The notes: generated by a model from the sequence alone, not told the origin. Counted from the stretch's first letter, positions 18,003-27,600 are shown. The stretch: DNA of 64,000 nucleotides from UBA8106 sp964569695 (GCA_964569695.1 CAZMUA010000014.1:31201-95200); one strand, 5' to 3'. Made by a program: numbers and translations.

Positions 18003-18752
18003 ATGTCCGCTCATCTTGCGTTGCGTTCCGGTAATCCGGCACTGACGGCTGATACTTTCACAAGCATTCCTCGCACGAGTAGCGAGAATGCTATGACTAT
18101 CAGCGGGACCGTTAACAAGACGTCCTTAGCGCTCGCCATTCTTTTTGTGGCAGCGACCTACGTCTGGAGCCAAGGGGCAGCCGGTGCTCTTCCAACGGGT
18201 TTCATCTGGGGTGGGTTTATCGGTGGGTTTGTTGTGGCGCTAGTCACGGTTTTTAAGCAGACATGGGCTCCCTATACCACACCACTCTATGCTGGCTTGG
18301 AGGGCCTTGCACTAGGTGGAATCTCGTTTATTTTTGAACAGCAATATCCTGGCATTGTGTCGCAGGCGATTTTTTTGACCTTTGGGACTCTTGGTGGATT
18401 GCTGTTGGCGTACCGTAGTGGGGTCATTCGGGCAACCGAGAATTTTAAGCTCGGCGTGGTCGCTGCCACTGGGGGTATTGGGCTGGTGTACTTCCTTAGC
18501 TTTATTCTCGGTTTCTTCGGCATCAATATTCCGCTCATTCACTCAAGCGGCACGTTTGGGATTCTGTTTAGTCTCTTTGTGGTCGTCATCGCTGCATTGA
18601 ACCTGGTACTCGATTTCGACTTCATCGAGGAAGGAGCCGAGCGTGGTGCACCCCAGTACATGGAATGGTATGGCGCCTTTGGCCTTCTTGTGACCCTCAT
18701 CTGGCTCTATCTAGAGATCCTTCGCCTGTTGGTGAAGCTTCGGTCCAGATGA
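18003..18752 (+). CDS. Bax inhibitor-1/YccA family membrane protein
   Basis: 249 residues with about seven membrane helices in the BI-1 (TMBIM) arrangement. The family signatures are ALGGISFIFEQQYPGIVSQA in the third-helix region and LNLVLDFDFIEEGAERGAPQ, with the acidic residues of the pH/calcium-sensing core, near the C-terminus. Bacterial members leak Ca2+ or interact with FtsH; the role here is unknown. The ATG at 18003 follows AAGGAG. The 101-base stretch before it holds two near-identical GGGTTAA segments and two GTTGCAT repeats but no gene. Confidence 0.88.
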   Translation: MSAHLALRSGNPALTADTFTSIPRTSSENAMTISGTVNKTSLALAILFVAATYVWSQGAAGALPTGFIWGGFIGGFVVALVTVFKQTWAPYTTPLYAGLEGLALGGISFIFEQQYPGIVSQAIFLTFGTLGGLLLAYRSGVIRATENFKLGVVAATGGIGLVYFLSFILGFFGINIPLIHSSGTFGILFSLFVVVIAALNLVLDFDFIEEGAERGAPQYMEWYGAFGLLVTLIWLYLEILRLLVKLRSR

Positions 18753-18812
18753 TGGTTCGCGGTGGTCTTTGCCACAGCGCTCCACTTTTGCGTTGCGCCG
18801 CAACGAGTAGGG

Positions 18813-19475
18813 CTATGGATACAGCCGGCGGCAGAGCCAATCGTTGTTAACACGTTCGTAACACAATCGATCATGCAGCCGGTTGGCGCGACCCTGCCAG
18901 AACTCGATTCGCTGCGGGATGATCCGAAAACCTCCCCAAAACGGCGGTAGCGGAATAGGTTGGTCGGCGAATTTCTTCTCGTGTTCGCGCACTCGTTGCT
19001 GGAGTTCATCCACGCTGGTTAGGGTCGCGCTCTGTGATGAGGCCCAAGCGCCGATCTGGCTGCCACGCAACCTTGTGTGAAAATAGGTGTCAGATTCATC
19101 ACTTGAGGTGCGCTCGGTTGTGCCCTCAATGCGTACCTGCCGTTGTAGCACTGTCCAGTGACAAACAAGGGCCGCACGCGGGTTCGCATCAAGTTCCGCA
19201 CTCTTTCGGCTGTTGTAGTTAGTAAAAAAAACGAATCCACGTTCATCAAAGCCTTTAAGGAGCACGAGGCGCGCTGAAGGTGCACCGTCCGCGGAGGCGG
19301 TGGCGAGCGTCATCGCTTCAGGAAGGACAATGCCGCTGGTTTTGGCCTGCTCGAACCATTCATCGAAAAGACGTAACGGGTCAGGTCCGGCTGTTTTTTC
19401 GGACAAACCTTCTGTGAGTCCTTTTACTCCCTGTCCGAGCGACAGCAGCATACGTAGTTTACTTATGAATGACAT
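18813..19475 (-). CDS. pdxH: Pyridoxamine 5'-phosphate oxidase
   Basis: 220 residues. It oxidises pyridoxamine or pyridoxine phosphate to PLP using FMN. The family motifs are ARLVLLKGFDERGFVFFTNY (FMN and substrate binding), RQVRIEGTTER, GAWASSQS, and the C-terminal FWQGRANRLHDR...WLCRRLYP. It lies 14 bases after the Reeler-domain gene on the same strand and is convergent with the BI-1 gene. No ribosome site is evident before the ATG at 19475, so translation may be coupled to the upstream gene. PLP would serve the several PLP enzymes in this window. Call secure. Confidence 0.93.
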   Translation of the reverse strand: MSFISKLRMLLSLGQGVKGLTEGLSEKTAGPDPLRLFDEWFEQAKTSGIVLPEAMTLATASADGAPSARLVLLKGFDERGFVFFTNYNSRKSAELDANPRAALVCHWTVLQRQVRIEGTTERTSSDESDTYFHTRLRGSQIGAWASSQSATLTSVDELQQRVREHEKKFADQPIPLPPFWGGFRIIPQRIEFWQGRANRLHDRLCYERVNNDWLCRRLYP

Positions 19476-19489
19476 GGTAAATATTCACA

Positions 19490-20065
19490 TTATTCACGGC
19501 CAACGGTTAGTTGTGCGGTGTAGACAAAATCACCGAGGTCAGAATCATCATCGTTCCCAGCGTTGGCTGCGACATGAAAAATAATTGGGCTAGTTGGTGC
19601 AACCGGCGACGACCATTCGATGACCCAATTGGCCAGTCCTGGGGTGGGTAGCGTGCTTCCAACAGTTGTGTGCTGCACGTACTCTACATCACTTGTGTCA
19701 CCAACCACGGTTGTTGTGTGTGTATCAAGAGGTCGTAAAATGCCAGCTTGCCGTCCGACGTCTGACCCTTCAAGAAATCGCGCTGTTAGTTGAAACCCTC
19801 CGCGCCTCATCTCGACGTGGTTAAGCATGATGTTCATTTGGTAAGTTTGGCCCGGAAGGTAATCGTTTGGTATACCGCTAAGCGTCAGAGTCCCATCCGG
19901 ATTATTAAGTTCATGATCCCAGTGGCATTCATGACATGTATCCTCACCGAAGCCGCCCGTGTGAGCCGGTGGTGGCCCGTCGAGATAGCCCGCCACCGGA
20001 AATGTGAGACTAAGACCCACGAACGTGAAGCACGCGAGCAGGCAGTAAATACGTTGGCTTGCCAA
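19490..20065 (-). CDS. Reeler-type exported protein with one haem c motif
   Basis: About 191 residues if it starts at the TTG at 20065. A hydrophobic signal (YCLLACFTFVGLSLTFPVAG) leads into a GPPPAHTGGFGEDTCHECHW segment with a CxxCH haem motif and then a beta-sandwich resembling the choice-of-anchor-V/Reeler domain. The open frame runs upstream to 20203, but that part overlaps the preceding gene (which stops at 20075-20073) and does not look like a signal, so the non-ATG start is preferred with low certainty. It is sandwiched between a Vgb-like propeller gene and pdxH. A surface redox or binding role is inferred. Confidence 0.68.
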   Translation of the reverse strand: MASQRIYCLLACFTFVGLSLTFPVAGYLDGPPPAHTGGFGEDTCHECHWDHELNNPDGTLTLSGIPNDYLPGQTYQMNIMLNHVEMRRGGFQLTARFLEGSDVGRQAGILRPLDTHTTTVVGDTSDVEYVQHTTVGSTLPTPGLANWVIEWSSPVAPTSPIIFHVAANAGNDDDSDLGDFVYTAQLTVGRE

Positions 20066-20072
20066 AATAGCG

Positions 20073-21059
20073 TTAAGGAACCTTCGTTCGTCCAATGGTG
20101 TTGGTATCGGTACCGAACCAGATTTCTTGCGCCGGTGCGTAGTAGTACATGTGACGCACGGTACCGCCACCACTTTCGATCGGTGTGATACTGAAAAAAT
20201 CATCCGTTGATGGATCGAAACCGACGAATTGATTGGGTTGTAAGCCAGATTCTACGAACCAGAGGCGATCCTGGTCGTCCATTGCTGTGCCGTAAGGCCG
20301 AGAATTCGCACCGCCAGGTGTTTCCCATTCCTGAAATTGTGCGGTGCTTTGGTCGTATCGCCCGATCATTCCATTGGCGTAGTCGACGTACCAAATTGCA
20401 TCGTTCGAATCGATCTCCATCCGACGCGGCCTTGCTTCTTCGCGCGGCAGGGCAATCTCTCGAAGTACTAGCGTCTCAGGATCAATTGTTGCGAGTTTAT
20501 GCGAACCAAACTCAACGACCCAAGGCACATTATTGGAATCCATCTTGATACCGTACGGTCTTGCACCCGAGGTTGGAACTTTTACCAAATCAATTACCCC
20601 GCTCGCTTTATTCAACCGGCCGATAAAATTTCCGCCTTGCACTGTGAACCAGATGTTACCCAGATCATCAAAGACTAGTGTGTGTGGATCACGTGCGGCC
20701 GAGTCTGGCATCGGATACTTCTTGATGTCACCATTCTCTGGATTGAGTTTCCCAATATAAGAATTAAGGTTTCCAGCAAACCAGACTGAACCATCGCTGT
20801 CTACAATCAGGTTGTGTGGACCAGCCCCCGAACCCAATTCATAGCGCTGGAATTCACCGGTCGTCGGGTCGAGCCTCGCCAGGTATTCGCCTTGTTGACC
20901 GCAAAACCAGACACGATTTGCACTTTCAGTGTAAGGGTCGCGTGGCCGGGTATCATTCCAGGGAACGGTCCACTCTCTGATATCGATCGTGTTACGCTCA
21001 GTCGTGGCTGTACTAACGGGGATTACAAGAAGCAGCAACAGCAAACTCAAATACTTCAT
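20073..21059 (-). CDS. Secreted Vgb/SMP-30-like beta-propeller protein
   Basis: 328 residues with a signal peptide (MKYLSLLLLLLVIPVSTAT). The body is built from repeats of the type DSDGSVWFAGNLNSYIGKLN, about seven blades, as in virginiamycin B lyase (Vgb) and related NHL/SMP-30 propellers. Most such secreted proteins have no streptogramin lyase activity, so resistance should not be inferred. GGAGG lies just before the ATG at 21059. Downstream are the Reeler-domain protein and pdxH in one apparent operon. The function is unknown; sugar lactone or polysaccharide binding are possibilities. Confidence 0.82.
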   Translation of the reverse strand: MKYLSLLLLLLVIPVSTATTERNTIDIREWTVPWNDTRPRDPYTESANRVWFCGQQGEYLARLDPTTGEFQRYELGSGAGPHNLIVDSDGSVWFAGNLNSYIGKLNPENGDIKKYPMPDSAARDPHTLVFDDLGNIWFTVQGGNFIGRLNKASGVIDLVKVPTSGARPYGIKMDSNNVPWVVEFGSHKLATIDPETLVLREIALPREEARPRRMEIDSNDAIWYVDYANGMIGRYDQSTAQFQEWETPGGANSRPYGTAMDDQDRLWFVESGLQPNQFVGFDPSTDDFFSITPIESGGGTVRHMYYYAPAQEIWFGTDTNTIGRTKVP

Positions 21060-21230
21060 GGCTATCCTCCGAAGGGCAAATCAATGTTAACGATTCCAGA
21101 TAAGCAGGCAATACCTAAGATGCTACCTTAAAACCGCAATCTGGAAAATGATAGTTCTGAGTCTTTGAAAGATTAAATAGGATGCATAGGGAATAGGAGC
21201 AGTTTCCCAACATTTCGAAGGAGCACAGTG

Positions 21231-22172
21231 ATGCAGGTCATTGACGAAACAACAATCAAGAGCCGCACTGGCGAGGCTGAGGCGTTGGAGGCGGTTGACC
21301 GAGCATTTCGGGCGTTAGCAGAAGGACGAGTAATGCAACCGCCACCGATGAGTCTCGACGTCCAACCTGCTGGTGGTGAAGTGCATGTTAAGGGTGCATG
21401 TCTAGCCGGTTCACCGGTGTTTGCCATCAAAGTAGCCTCTGGCTTCTATGGTAATCAAGCATGTGATTTACCTACCGGCTCTGGGTTGGTGCTTGTTTTT
21501 GACGCGACAACGGGATTTCCTCTAGGAGTGTTACAGGATAATGGTTATCTGACTGATTTGCGTACCGCGGCGGCCGGTGCTTTGGCCGCACGCCTTCTCA
21601 CCAAGGAAAATGTTCGGAAGGTTGCCTTCATTGGTAGTGGTGTCCAAACACGCTTTCAGAGTCGTGCGATCGCGCGGGTACGTCAGTGGACAGAGGCGGC
21701 TATATGGAGTCGCAATCCCATAAACGCACAGCGGTGCTGTGAGGAATTGACCAACGAACTTGAGCAATTATTCGTGCCGGCGGCCAGTGTCGAGGAGGCG
21801 GTTAAAGATGCAGAGCTCGTTGTGACAGTCACACCGAGTCGCACGCCACTCGTTGAGTCCGCTTGGCTCGCGCCAGGTGTCACGATCTTAGCTGTGGGTT
21901 CTGATGGTCCTGATAAGCAGGAACTTGCACCTTTGGTTCTGGGAGAGGCAGACAAGGTCGTGGCAGATCGCTTGAAGCAATGCCTTGAGCTTGGCGAAAT
22001 TCATCATGCTGTAGGTGCCGGAGTCTTACGTGTGGAACAAGTATATGCGGAACTTGGAGAAATCCTCATTGGTGAGAAGCCGGGCCGAGAGGGTAACGAA
22101 CGCATCGTCTGCGATCTCACTGGTGTGGGTGCACAAGATGCAGCGATTGCTGAGATAGCCTGGGGATCTTAA
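21231..22172 (+). CDS. Ornithine cyclodeaminase/mu-crystallin family protein
   Basis: 313 residues. The family fold has an N-terminal dimerisation half and a Rossmann NAD(P) domain, here KVAFIGSGVQTRFQSRAI. The substrate-pocket motif VFAIKVASGFYGN carries the conserved Lys, and GYLTDLRTAAAGALAA and AVGSDGPDKQELAP are typical. Family members include ornithine cyclodeaminase, alanine dehydrogenase, ketimine reductase and the siderophore-precursor enzymes; which applies cannot be told. The start is the ATG at 21231 with GAAGGAG at 21217-21223; a GTG at 21228 is adjacent. It stands alone on its strand, divergent from the Vgb-like gene. Confidence 0.87.
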   Translation: MQVIDETTIKSRTGEAEALEAVDRAFRALAEGRVMQPPPMSLDVQPAGGEVHVKGACLAGSPVFAIKVASGFYGNQACDLPTGSGLVLVFDATTGFPLGVLQDNGYLTDLRTAAAGALAARLLTKENVRKVAFIGSGVQTRFQSRAIARVRQWTEAAIWSRNPINAQRCCEELTNELEQLFVPAASVEEAVKDAELVVTVTPSRTPLVESAWLAPGVTILAVGSDGPDKQELAPLVLGEADKVVADRLKQCLELGEIHHAVGAGVLRVEQVYAELGEILIGEKPGREGNERIVCDLTGVGAQDAAIAEIAWGS

Positions 22173-22267
22173 CCGTTTCCGATTTATCCTTGGTGAGGTC
22201 TAATTATCACTTGTACTAATTAGTAGGGAAAGTCTGGAGACTTGTCCTTTGAAAGCTTGAATACTCA

Positions 22268-23893
22268 ATGAAACAGTTCACATTTGTAGGTGGATGGCTG
22301 ATTGTAGGGTTGTTGTGGTTTACGAGTGTGGCACCCGTTTCGGCGGAGAGCCCGAAGTTGTTGGTCCTCTTGGTGGTCGATCAATTCCGAGCGGACTACG
22401 TCGAAACGTACGGCAGGCAATGGTCCGGTGGATTACGGCGACTTATCGACAACGGGGCATGGTTCACTGAGGCGGCATACCCCTATCTCAACACCGTAAC
22501 GTGTGCAGGTCATGCGACAATCGCCACAGGCACGTATCCGTCGACCCACGGCATGATTGGCAATGAATGGTGGGACCGGGCATTGAGCCAGGAGGTCCGC
22601 TGTACCTTCGATCCTGATGCGGAGGTAGTGAGTTACGGGATTCCTCAACAACCTGGCGAAAGCCCGAATCGTCTCCGGATCCCAACGCTGTCAGATGAGC
22701 TACGACTACAACTTGATTCGGATGCGCGTGTGGTGACTTTTTCACTGAAAGAGCGATCTGCCATCATGCTTGGGGGCCACTTGGCAGACGTGGTGACATG
22801 GTTCGGACGCAACAATGCCTGGGTCACTTCATCCGTTTACACCAAAGAACCGATCCCTTTTCTTGCTGATTTCATACAAGCATCTCCGATTGAGGTGTTG
22901 CATGGGACGCGATGGAGTCGAACACTTTCGGCCACCAACTATCTGTACGAGGATGACATCGACGGCGAACGACCCTGGCCATATTCGAAAGGAACTTTTC
23001 CACATTTACTCGAGGGCGAGCAGGGTCTGCCTGATGCGCAATTCTACGAACGTTGGCAGCACAGTCCTTACTCGGATGAAGCGCTTGGGCAAATGGCCGT
23101 GGCTGCTCTTGAACAGCTGCAATTGGGACAGCGCGCCTCAACTGATTACCTCGCGGTTGGATTTTCGGCGCTCGATAAAGTCGGTCATCGTTTCGGACCC
23201 AAGAGTCATGAAGTACAAGATGTGCTGATTAGACTTGATGCCACCCTTGGCAAGCTACTCGACGAACTCGACCGATGGGTAGGTCAAGACCGGTATGTGA
23301 TTGGATTGTCTTCGGATCATGGGGTCTCACCGATTCCAGAACAGATGATTGCGTTAGGCTTCGATGCGGGGCGGCTTCGGTCTCGACCCGTTCGTGAGCA
23401 TCTTGAAAGCGTGCTTGAACAGTTGCTTGGTTCAGGACCACACGTGGCTGGCATGGCGGTCAACAGCGTTTATCTTGTGCCAAACGCGCAGCGTCAGTTG
23501 GCCCAGAATCCTCAACTGCGTGTTGGTGTCTTGGAGGGGTTTAAAGAAATTCCAGGAATCCAAAAAGCGTTTTTCGCCGACACACTGCCTGAGCGACGTT
23601 TATCTGAAGATGACCTTGAACGCGCAGCAGCATTAAGCTTTTACCCAGGTCGAACTGGCGATCTGGTGTTTGTGCCAAAACCCTACTGGATGAGTGGTGG
23701 TAACCCAGCGTCGCATGGGACTGCCAATTTCTACGATCGCCGCGTGCCTGTCGTTTTGTTTGGGGCGAATATCAAGGCCGGCCGGTATGCTTCAGTGGCG
23801 TCACCGGCAGACATTGCACCGACCATGGCCCATTTGGTCGGTGTCACGTTGGCACAAGTTGATGGTCGAGTGCTTGTGGAGGCTCTTCAATGA
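22268..23893 (+). CDS. PafA-like exported alkaline phosphatase
   Basis: 541 residues with a signal peptide ending about residue 26 (APVSAES). It belongs to the type I phosphodiesterase/nucleotide pyrophosphatase superfamily. The metal and nucleophile motifs are LVVDQFRADYVE, NTVTCAGHATIATGTYPSTH (Thr nucleophile region), LDKVGHRFGP and SSDHGVSP, which is the PafA pattern of phosphate-irrepressible periplasmic phosphatases. It overlaps the next gene by four bases (ATGA). It likely frees phosphate from organic esters; substrate range is not determined by sequence. Confidence 0.87.
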   Translation: MKQFTFVGGWLIVGLLWFTSVAPVSAESPKLLVLLVVDQFRADYVETYGRQWSGGLRRLIDNGAWFTEAAYPYLNTVTCAGHATIATGTYPSTHGMIGNEWWDRALSQEVRCTFDPDAEVVSYGIPQQPGESPNRLRIPTLSDELRLQLDSDARVVTFSLKERSAIMLGGHLADVVTWFGRNNAWVTSSVYTKEPIPFLADFIQASPIEVLHGTRWSRTLSATNYLYEDDIDGERPWPYSKGTFPHLLEGEQGLPDAQFYERWQHSPYSDEALGQMAVAALEQLQLGQRASTDYLAVGFSALDKVGHRFGPKSHEVQDVLIRLDATLGKLLDELDRWVGQDRYVIGLSSDHGVSPIPEQMIALGFDAGRLRSRPVREHLESVLEQLLGSGPHVAGMAVNSVYLVPNAQRQLAQNPQLRVGVLEGFKEIPGIQKAFFADTLPERRLSEDDLERAAALSFYPGRTGDLVFVPKPYWMSGGNPASHGTANFYDRRVPVVLFGANIKAGRYASVASPADIAPTMAHLVGVTLAQVDGRVLVEALQ

Positions 23894-25134
23894 ATATGTA
23901 TGCGGTAATTATTTTGGCTGCGCTCCTTGGAGAGTATGTGCTCTCGACGACAGCGAGTTGGCTAAACGTACGCGCGATGTCTCCCAACGTACCTGACGAA
24001 TTTGCAGGGGTTTACGATGCTGAGCGATATGCTAGGTCGCAAGAATACACTCGTGTTGGAACCCAATTTAGCTTAATCCACAACACCTTTCGTTTGGCCA
24101 CGCTACTTTTATTTTGGCAGTTCGGTGGCTTTGGCTGGTTTGACGTCTTGGTTCGTAGTCTGGGCGTTGGTCCGGTAGCAACGGGACTGATATATATCGG
24201 CGGTTTATCACTGGCTTCGTACGTAATCGGGATGCCCTTCCACCTTTATTCCACGTTTAACATTGAGGAACGTTTCGGTTTTAACCGAACGACCGTAAGA
24301 ACGTTTGTGGCTGATCAATTGAAGCAATTGATTCTTCAATTAGTGATCGGGGGCGCACTCGTGGGAGCAGTCCTCTTTTTCTTTGACTGGGTGGGCTCGT
24401 GGGCTTGGCTCTGGTGTTGGTTAACGGTCGTCATTTTTATGGTACTGATGCAGTTTGTCGCGCCCACTTGGATAATGCCCTTGTTTAATAAGTTCACACC
24501 GCTTGAGCTTGGCGAATTGCGTGAGGCGATCATGGCTTATGCGCGCACGGCTAGGTTTCCCCTCGAAGGGCTTTTCGTAATTGATGGGTCAAAACGATCG
24601 ACAAAAGCCAATGCGTTTTTTACAGGTTTTGGCAAGCGCAAGCGGATTGCTCTCTACGACACACTGATTGAACAACAGACAACAGAAGAAGTGGTTGCGA
24701 TTGTGGCGCACGAAGTCGGCCACTATAAACGCAAACATGTGTTTGAGCGAATGGTGTTAAGCGTCGTCCATACGGGACTTATGTTCTGGTTGTTATCGTT
24801 TTTTCTTGAACAACCTGCGCTGCTGGAAGCGTTCGACGTCCACGAACCATCGGTTTATGCCGCGCTTCTATTTTTTGGATTATTATTCACGCCAGTAGAA
24901 CTTGCACTCTCGGTTCTCGTCCTCGCCCGGTCCAGGAAAAACGAATTTGAGGCGGATGCGTTTGCTGTGACGACGACGGCTGGATGTGAGCCGCTTGTAA
25001 ATGCACTAAAGCAGCTCAGCGTTCAGAATCTTGCAAACCTGACTCCACATCCGCTTACGGTCGTTCTAGGCCACTCGCATCCACCACTGCTCCGTCGAAT
25101 TGAAATGTTACGAGCTGAAGCGGCACAACTGTAA
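23890..25134 (+). CDS. Ste24-type M48 zinc metallopeptidase
   Basis: 414 residues with about six or seven membrane helices. The zinc site is VAIVAHEVGHYKRKHV (HExxH) with the third ligand in KNEFEADAFAV. The N-terminal region RSQEYTRVGTQFSLI and FHLYSTFNIEERFGFN are characteristic of CAAX prenyl protease 1 (Ste24) homologues rather than HtpX. In bacteria these act in membrane protein quality control or lipoprotein handling; there is no prenylation here. Start and stop overlap with the phosphatase (ATGA at 23890) implies translational coupling. Confidence 0.9.
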   Translation: MNMYAVIILAALLGEYVLSTTASWLNVRAMSPNVPDEFAGVYDAERYARSQEYTRVGTQFSLIHNTFRLATLLLFWQFGGFGWFDVLVRSLGVGPVATGLIYIGGLSLASYVIGMPFHLYSTFNIEERFGFNRTTVRTFVADQLKQLILQLVIGGALVGAVLFFFDWVGSWAWLWCWLTVVIFMVLMQFVAPTWIMPLFNKFTPLELGELREAIMAYARTARFPLEGLFVIDGSKRSTKANAFFTGFGKRKRIALYDTLIEQQTTEEVVAIVAHEVGHYKRKHVFERMVLSVVHTGLMFWLLSFFLEQPALLEAFDVHEPSVYAALLFFGLLFTPVELALSVLVLARSRKNEFEADAFAVTTTAGCEPLVNALKQLSVQNLANLTPHPLTVVLGHSHPPLLRRIEMLRAEAAQL

Positions 25135-25167
25135 GCGAGTGTGAAGCAGCAGTAAAAGGGGAGTGTC

Positions 25168-26811
25168 ATGTTGACGAAGTGTGTGCTGAACCGGCGAGGG
25201 GTCTGGCTGACATGCCTCGTGATGGCATGCGGTGCGGCACATGGTTGCTCAACACCTTCCCAAGAGATCGGTGTTGATTCACTGAGGGCACACATCCAGC
25301 AACTGTCGTCGGATGAGTTTGAGGGGCGCGCTCCTGGAACTGAAGGTGGAGTAAAGACCGTTGCCTATCTTACTGACCAGTTCCGTTCACTTGGACTAGA
25401 GCCTGGTAATCCTGATGGCACTTATGTTCAACCCGTTCCACTTGTGGGAATCACGCCTCGGGTTGGGGAGACGCTTCAGGTGCAACCCCAGAATGGCGAG
25501 GTTGTTTTCCTTGAACCAGGCGCTGACTACGTAGCGTTTACAAAGCGGGTCGTTGATCGTGTAGATATGGACGGAGAAATTGTTTTCGTCGGGTACGGCG
25601 CAGTTGCGCCTGAGTACGACTGGAATGATTTTAAGGATGTGGATGTCAAGGGCAAGGTGCTGCTCATGCTCGTTAACGATCCGCCTGCCGCCGGCCTCTT
25701 TGGGGATGAGGCGATGACCTATTATGGACGCTGGACCTATAAATTCGAGATGGCCGCCCTGCGTGGTGCCGCGGGTGTGTTTGTCATTCACGAAACCGGT
25801 CCTGCGGGTTATCCATGGGAGGTAATTGGCAGCGCACCGTATGGAGAACAATTTGATTTAGTCGCCGAGGACCGTAATAGAGGTCGCGTTGCGGTGGAAG
25901 GATGGATACAAAACACTGCGGCCGACTCGATTTTTCGGATGGCAGGTCTCGACTTTGAAACGTACAAGAAGGCAGCTGCGGAACGCGACTTCAATCCGGT
26001 ACCGCTCGGGATTACAGCGCGGCTGACGATAGACAATACACTCCGTACTGTAGATTCAAACAATGTGGTAGCCATGATTAAAGGAGTAGGTAACTCTGAC
26101 GAGGTGGTGATTTACGTGGCACATTGGGATCATCTGGGACGTGACGCTACTCGCCAGGGCGATCAAATTTTTAATGGTGCATATGATAATGCCAGTGGAA
26201 CTGCAGGCTTGCTTGAGCTTGGTAGCGCGTTTGCTGGGGTGGCCGATCAGCTTCGTCGCAGTGTGGTCTTCCTTGCTGTGACCGCGGAGGAACAGGGACT
26301 ATTAGGTTCACGGTTCTATGCTAAGCAGCCACTCTACCCATTAGCGAAAACGGTTGCAGTTATTAACATGGATGGACTTAATCCATTTGGCATCACTCGA
26401 GATCTGACTGTGATTGGCCTAGGACAGTCCACACTCGACGACTTGGCGCACCAGATAGCTGAAAAACGAGGCCGGGTCTTACGACCAGACTCTGAACCGG
26501 AAAAGGGTTTTTACTATCGTTCGGATCATTTCGAATTTGCCAAGGTTGGTGTTCCGGCATTTGACCCGCATCGAGGTGTCGAAATTGTTGGTAAGTCCGA
26601 ACAATGGGGTATTGAAATGCGGGATCGCTACACCAATGAGGATTATCATCAAGTATCAGACGAGATGAAACCCTACTGGGATCTCGCAGGTGCGGTTAAG
26701 GATTTGGAGTTTTTTTATGAGATGGGATATTCATTAGCGACGGATGATTCTTGGCCGGAGTGGAGTGAATCGAGTGAGTTCCGTGGAATTCGAGAGCCGG
26801 TTAGGAACTAA
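25168..26811 (+). CDS. Exported M28 family metallopeptidase with PA domain
   Basis: 547 residues. The N-terminal signal ends in AAHGCSTP, so it may be a lipoprotein. A protease-associated domain (about 130-260) precedes the zinc peptidase. Zinc ligands and catalytic residues are visible in YVAHWDHLGRD (His, Asp nearby), NGAYDNASGTAGLLE (bridging Asp), VTAEEQGLLGS (catalytic Glu and Glu ligand), INMDGLN and YYRSDHFEFA (last His). It is probably a secreted aminopeptidase. AAAGGGGAG precedes the ATG at 25168. The M28/PA combination is frequent in Acidobacteriota. Confidence 0.9.
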   Translation: MLTKCVLNRRGVWLTCLVMACGAAHGCSTPSQEIGVDSLRAHIQQLSSDEFEGRAPGTEGGVKTVAYLTDQFRSLGLEPGNPDGTYVQPVPLVGITPRVGETLQVQPQNGEVVFLEPGADYVAFTKRVVDRVDMDGEIVFVGYGAVAPEYDWNDFKDVDVKGKVLLMLVNDPPAAGLFGDEAMTYYGRWTYKFEMAALRGAAGVFVIHETGPAGYPWEVIGSAPYGEQFDLVAEDRNRGRVAVEGWIQNTAADSIFRMAGLDFETYKKAAAERDFNPVPLGITARLTIDNTLRTVDSNNVVAMIKGVGNSDEVVIYVAHWDHLGRDATRQGDQIFNGAYDNASGTAGLLELGSAFAGVADQLRRSVVFLAVTAEEQGLLGSRFYAKQPLYPLAKTVAVINMDGLNPFGITRDLTVIGLGQSTLDDLAHQIAEKRGRVLRPDSEPEKGFYYRSDHFEFAKVGVPAFDPHRGVEIVGKSEQWGIEMRDRYTNEDYHQVSDEMKPYWDLAGAVKDLEFFYEMGYSLATDDSWPEWSESSEFRGIREPVRN

Positions 26812-26916
26812 GAGGGTGAAGTCTCCACGCATTTCTTTGTGAAAAATAACAATCCAATGCCGTGCAACCCGCATCACCACAAGAGTCGAGCGCCTGCGGG
26901 TCGTCATCTATCAGGG

Positions 26917-27492
26917 TTATCGACGAGGGCGACGGGTTCGGCGAGGCCGCCGGTCTTGCGGACGACGTTCCCGGTTGCGATCCATAAACTCTCTTCCTTC
27001 AGGCATCCATCTGTCCATGCGAGGTCCACGCTTCGCTTGAGGTTTTCTAGCTTTATCCTGTTGGGCCGGTGTCAGCAATGCAAAGATTTCACTACGAAGC
27101 TTCGCAACTTCAAGCACGGACAGGTTGATGGTCTCTGCCAGCCTGTTACTGTTATCTTTGATCTTTTCAATCACCGATTCGTCAATTGCCGTTCCGGTCG
27201 AGGCTTCCCGGAGTGCTTGACGAATTGGCACCGATTGTCTTCGGAGTTTCTGCAACTCGGCTCGATGCGTCTGGATAACTGTGCGAATCGATTCGCGCTG
27301 CGCACGAGTTAAATCCAGTTGTCGGAGGCCAAGAATGCCTGCGCCACCATCTGGTCCACGACGGTCAAATCTTGGTCTTGGCTGAGAACTCGCATCAACT
27401 ATCCTGAGGGCGCCGTATCCCACAGTGCAAATAATTGTGCAAGTGATCACCGATCGAGCGAACTTGGAGGTCTGATACCTTACTTGTAACAT
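26917..27492 (-). CDS. Spy/CpxP-like exported protein with very basic tail
   Basis: 191 residues from the ATG at 27492, where AGGGAGAAGG lies immediately upstream; an ATG at 27513 is also in frame. After an N-terminal hydrophobic anchor (ARSVITCTIICTVGYGALRI) comes a helical domain with LDLTRAQRESIRTVI and IFALLTPAQQDKA, two LTxxQ-like motifs of the Spy/CpxP periplasmic chaperone/sensor fold. The final 35 or so residues are strongly Arg-rich (RRPQDRRPRRTRRPRR), which is odd for a periplasmic protein and could bind lipid or nucleic acid. No partner sensor kinase or sigma factor is adjacent. Convergent with the M28 gene. Confidence 0.75.
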   Translation of the reverse strand: MLQVRYQTSKFARSVITCTIICTVGYGALRIVDASSQPRPRFDRRGPDGGAGILGLRQLDLTRAQRESIRTVIQTHRAELQKLRRQSVPIRQALREASTGTAIDESVIEKIKDNSNRLAETINLSVLEVAKLRSEIFALLTPAQQDKARKPQAKRGPRMDRWMPEGREFMDRNRERRPQDRRPRRTRRPRR

Positions 27493-27600
27493 TGGCCTTC
27501 TCCCTGATGGCATTCCAAGACAACAATGCCGTGCATTTTACAATCCAATTATGTGACGATACTTCGATAGGCTCCGTTTACTCGCCATGAGCATTCATAG

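Noticed and set aside
20073..21059. Vgb-like protein as a streptogramin resistance gene
   Set aside because: Only the propeller fold is recognisable; it is secreted and most such proteins are not lyases.
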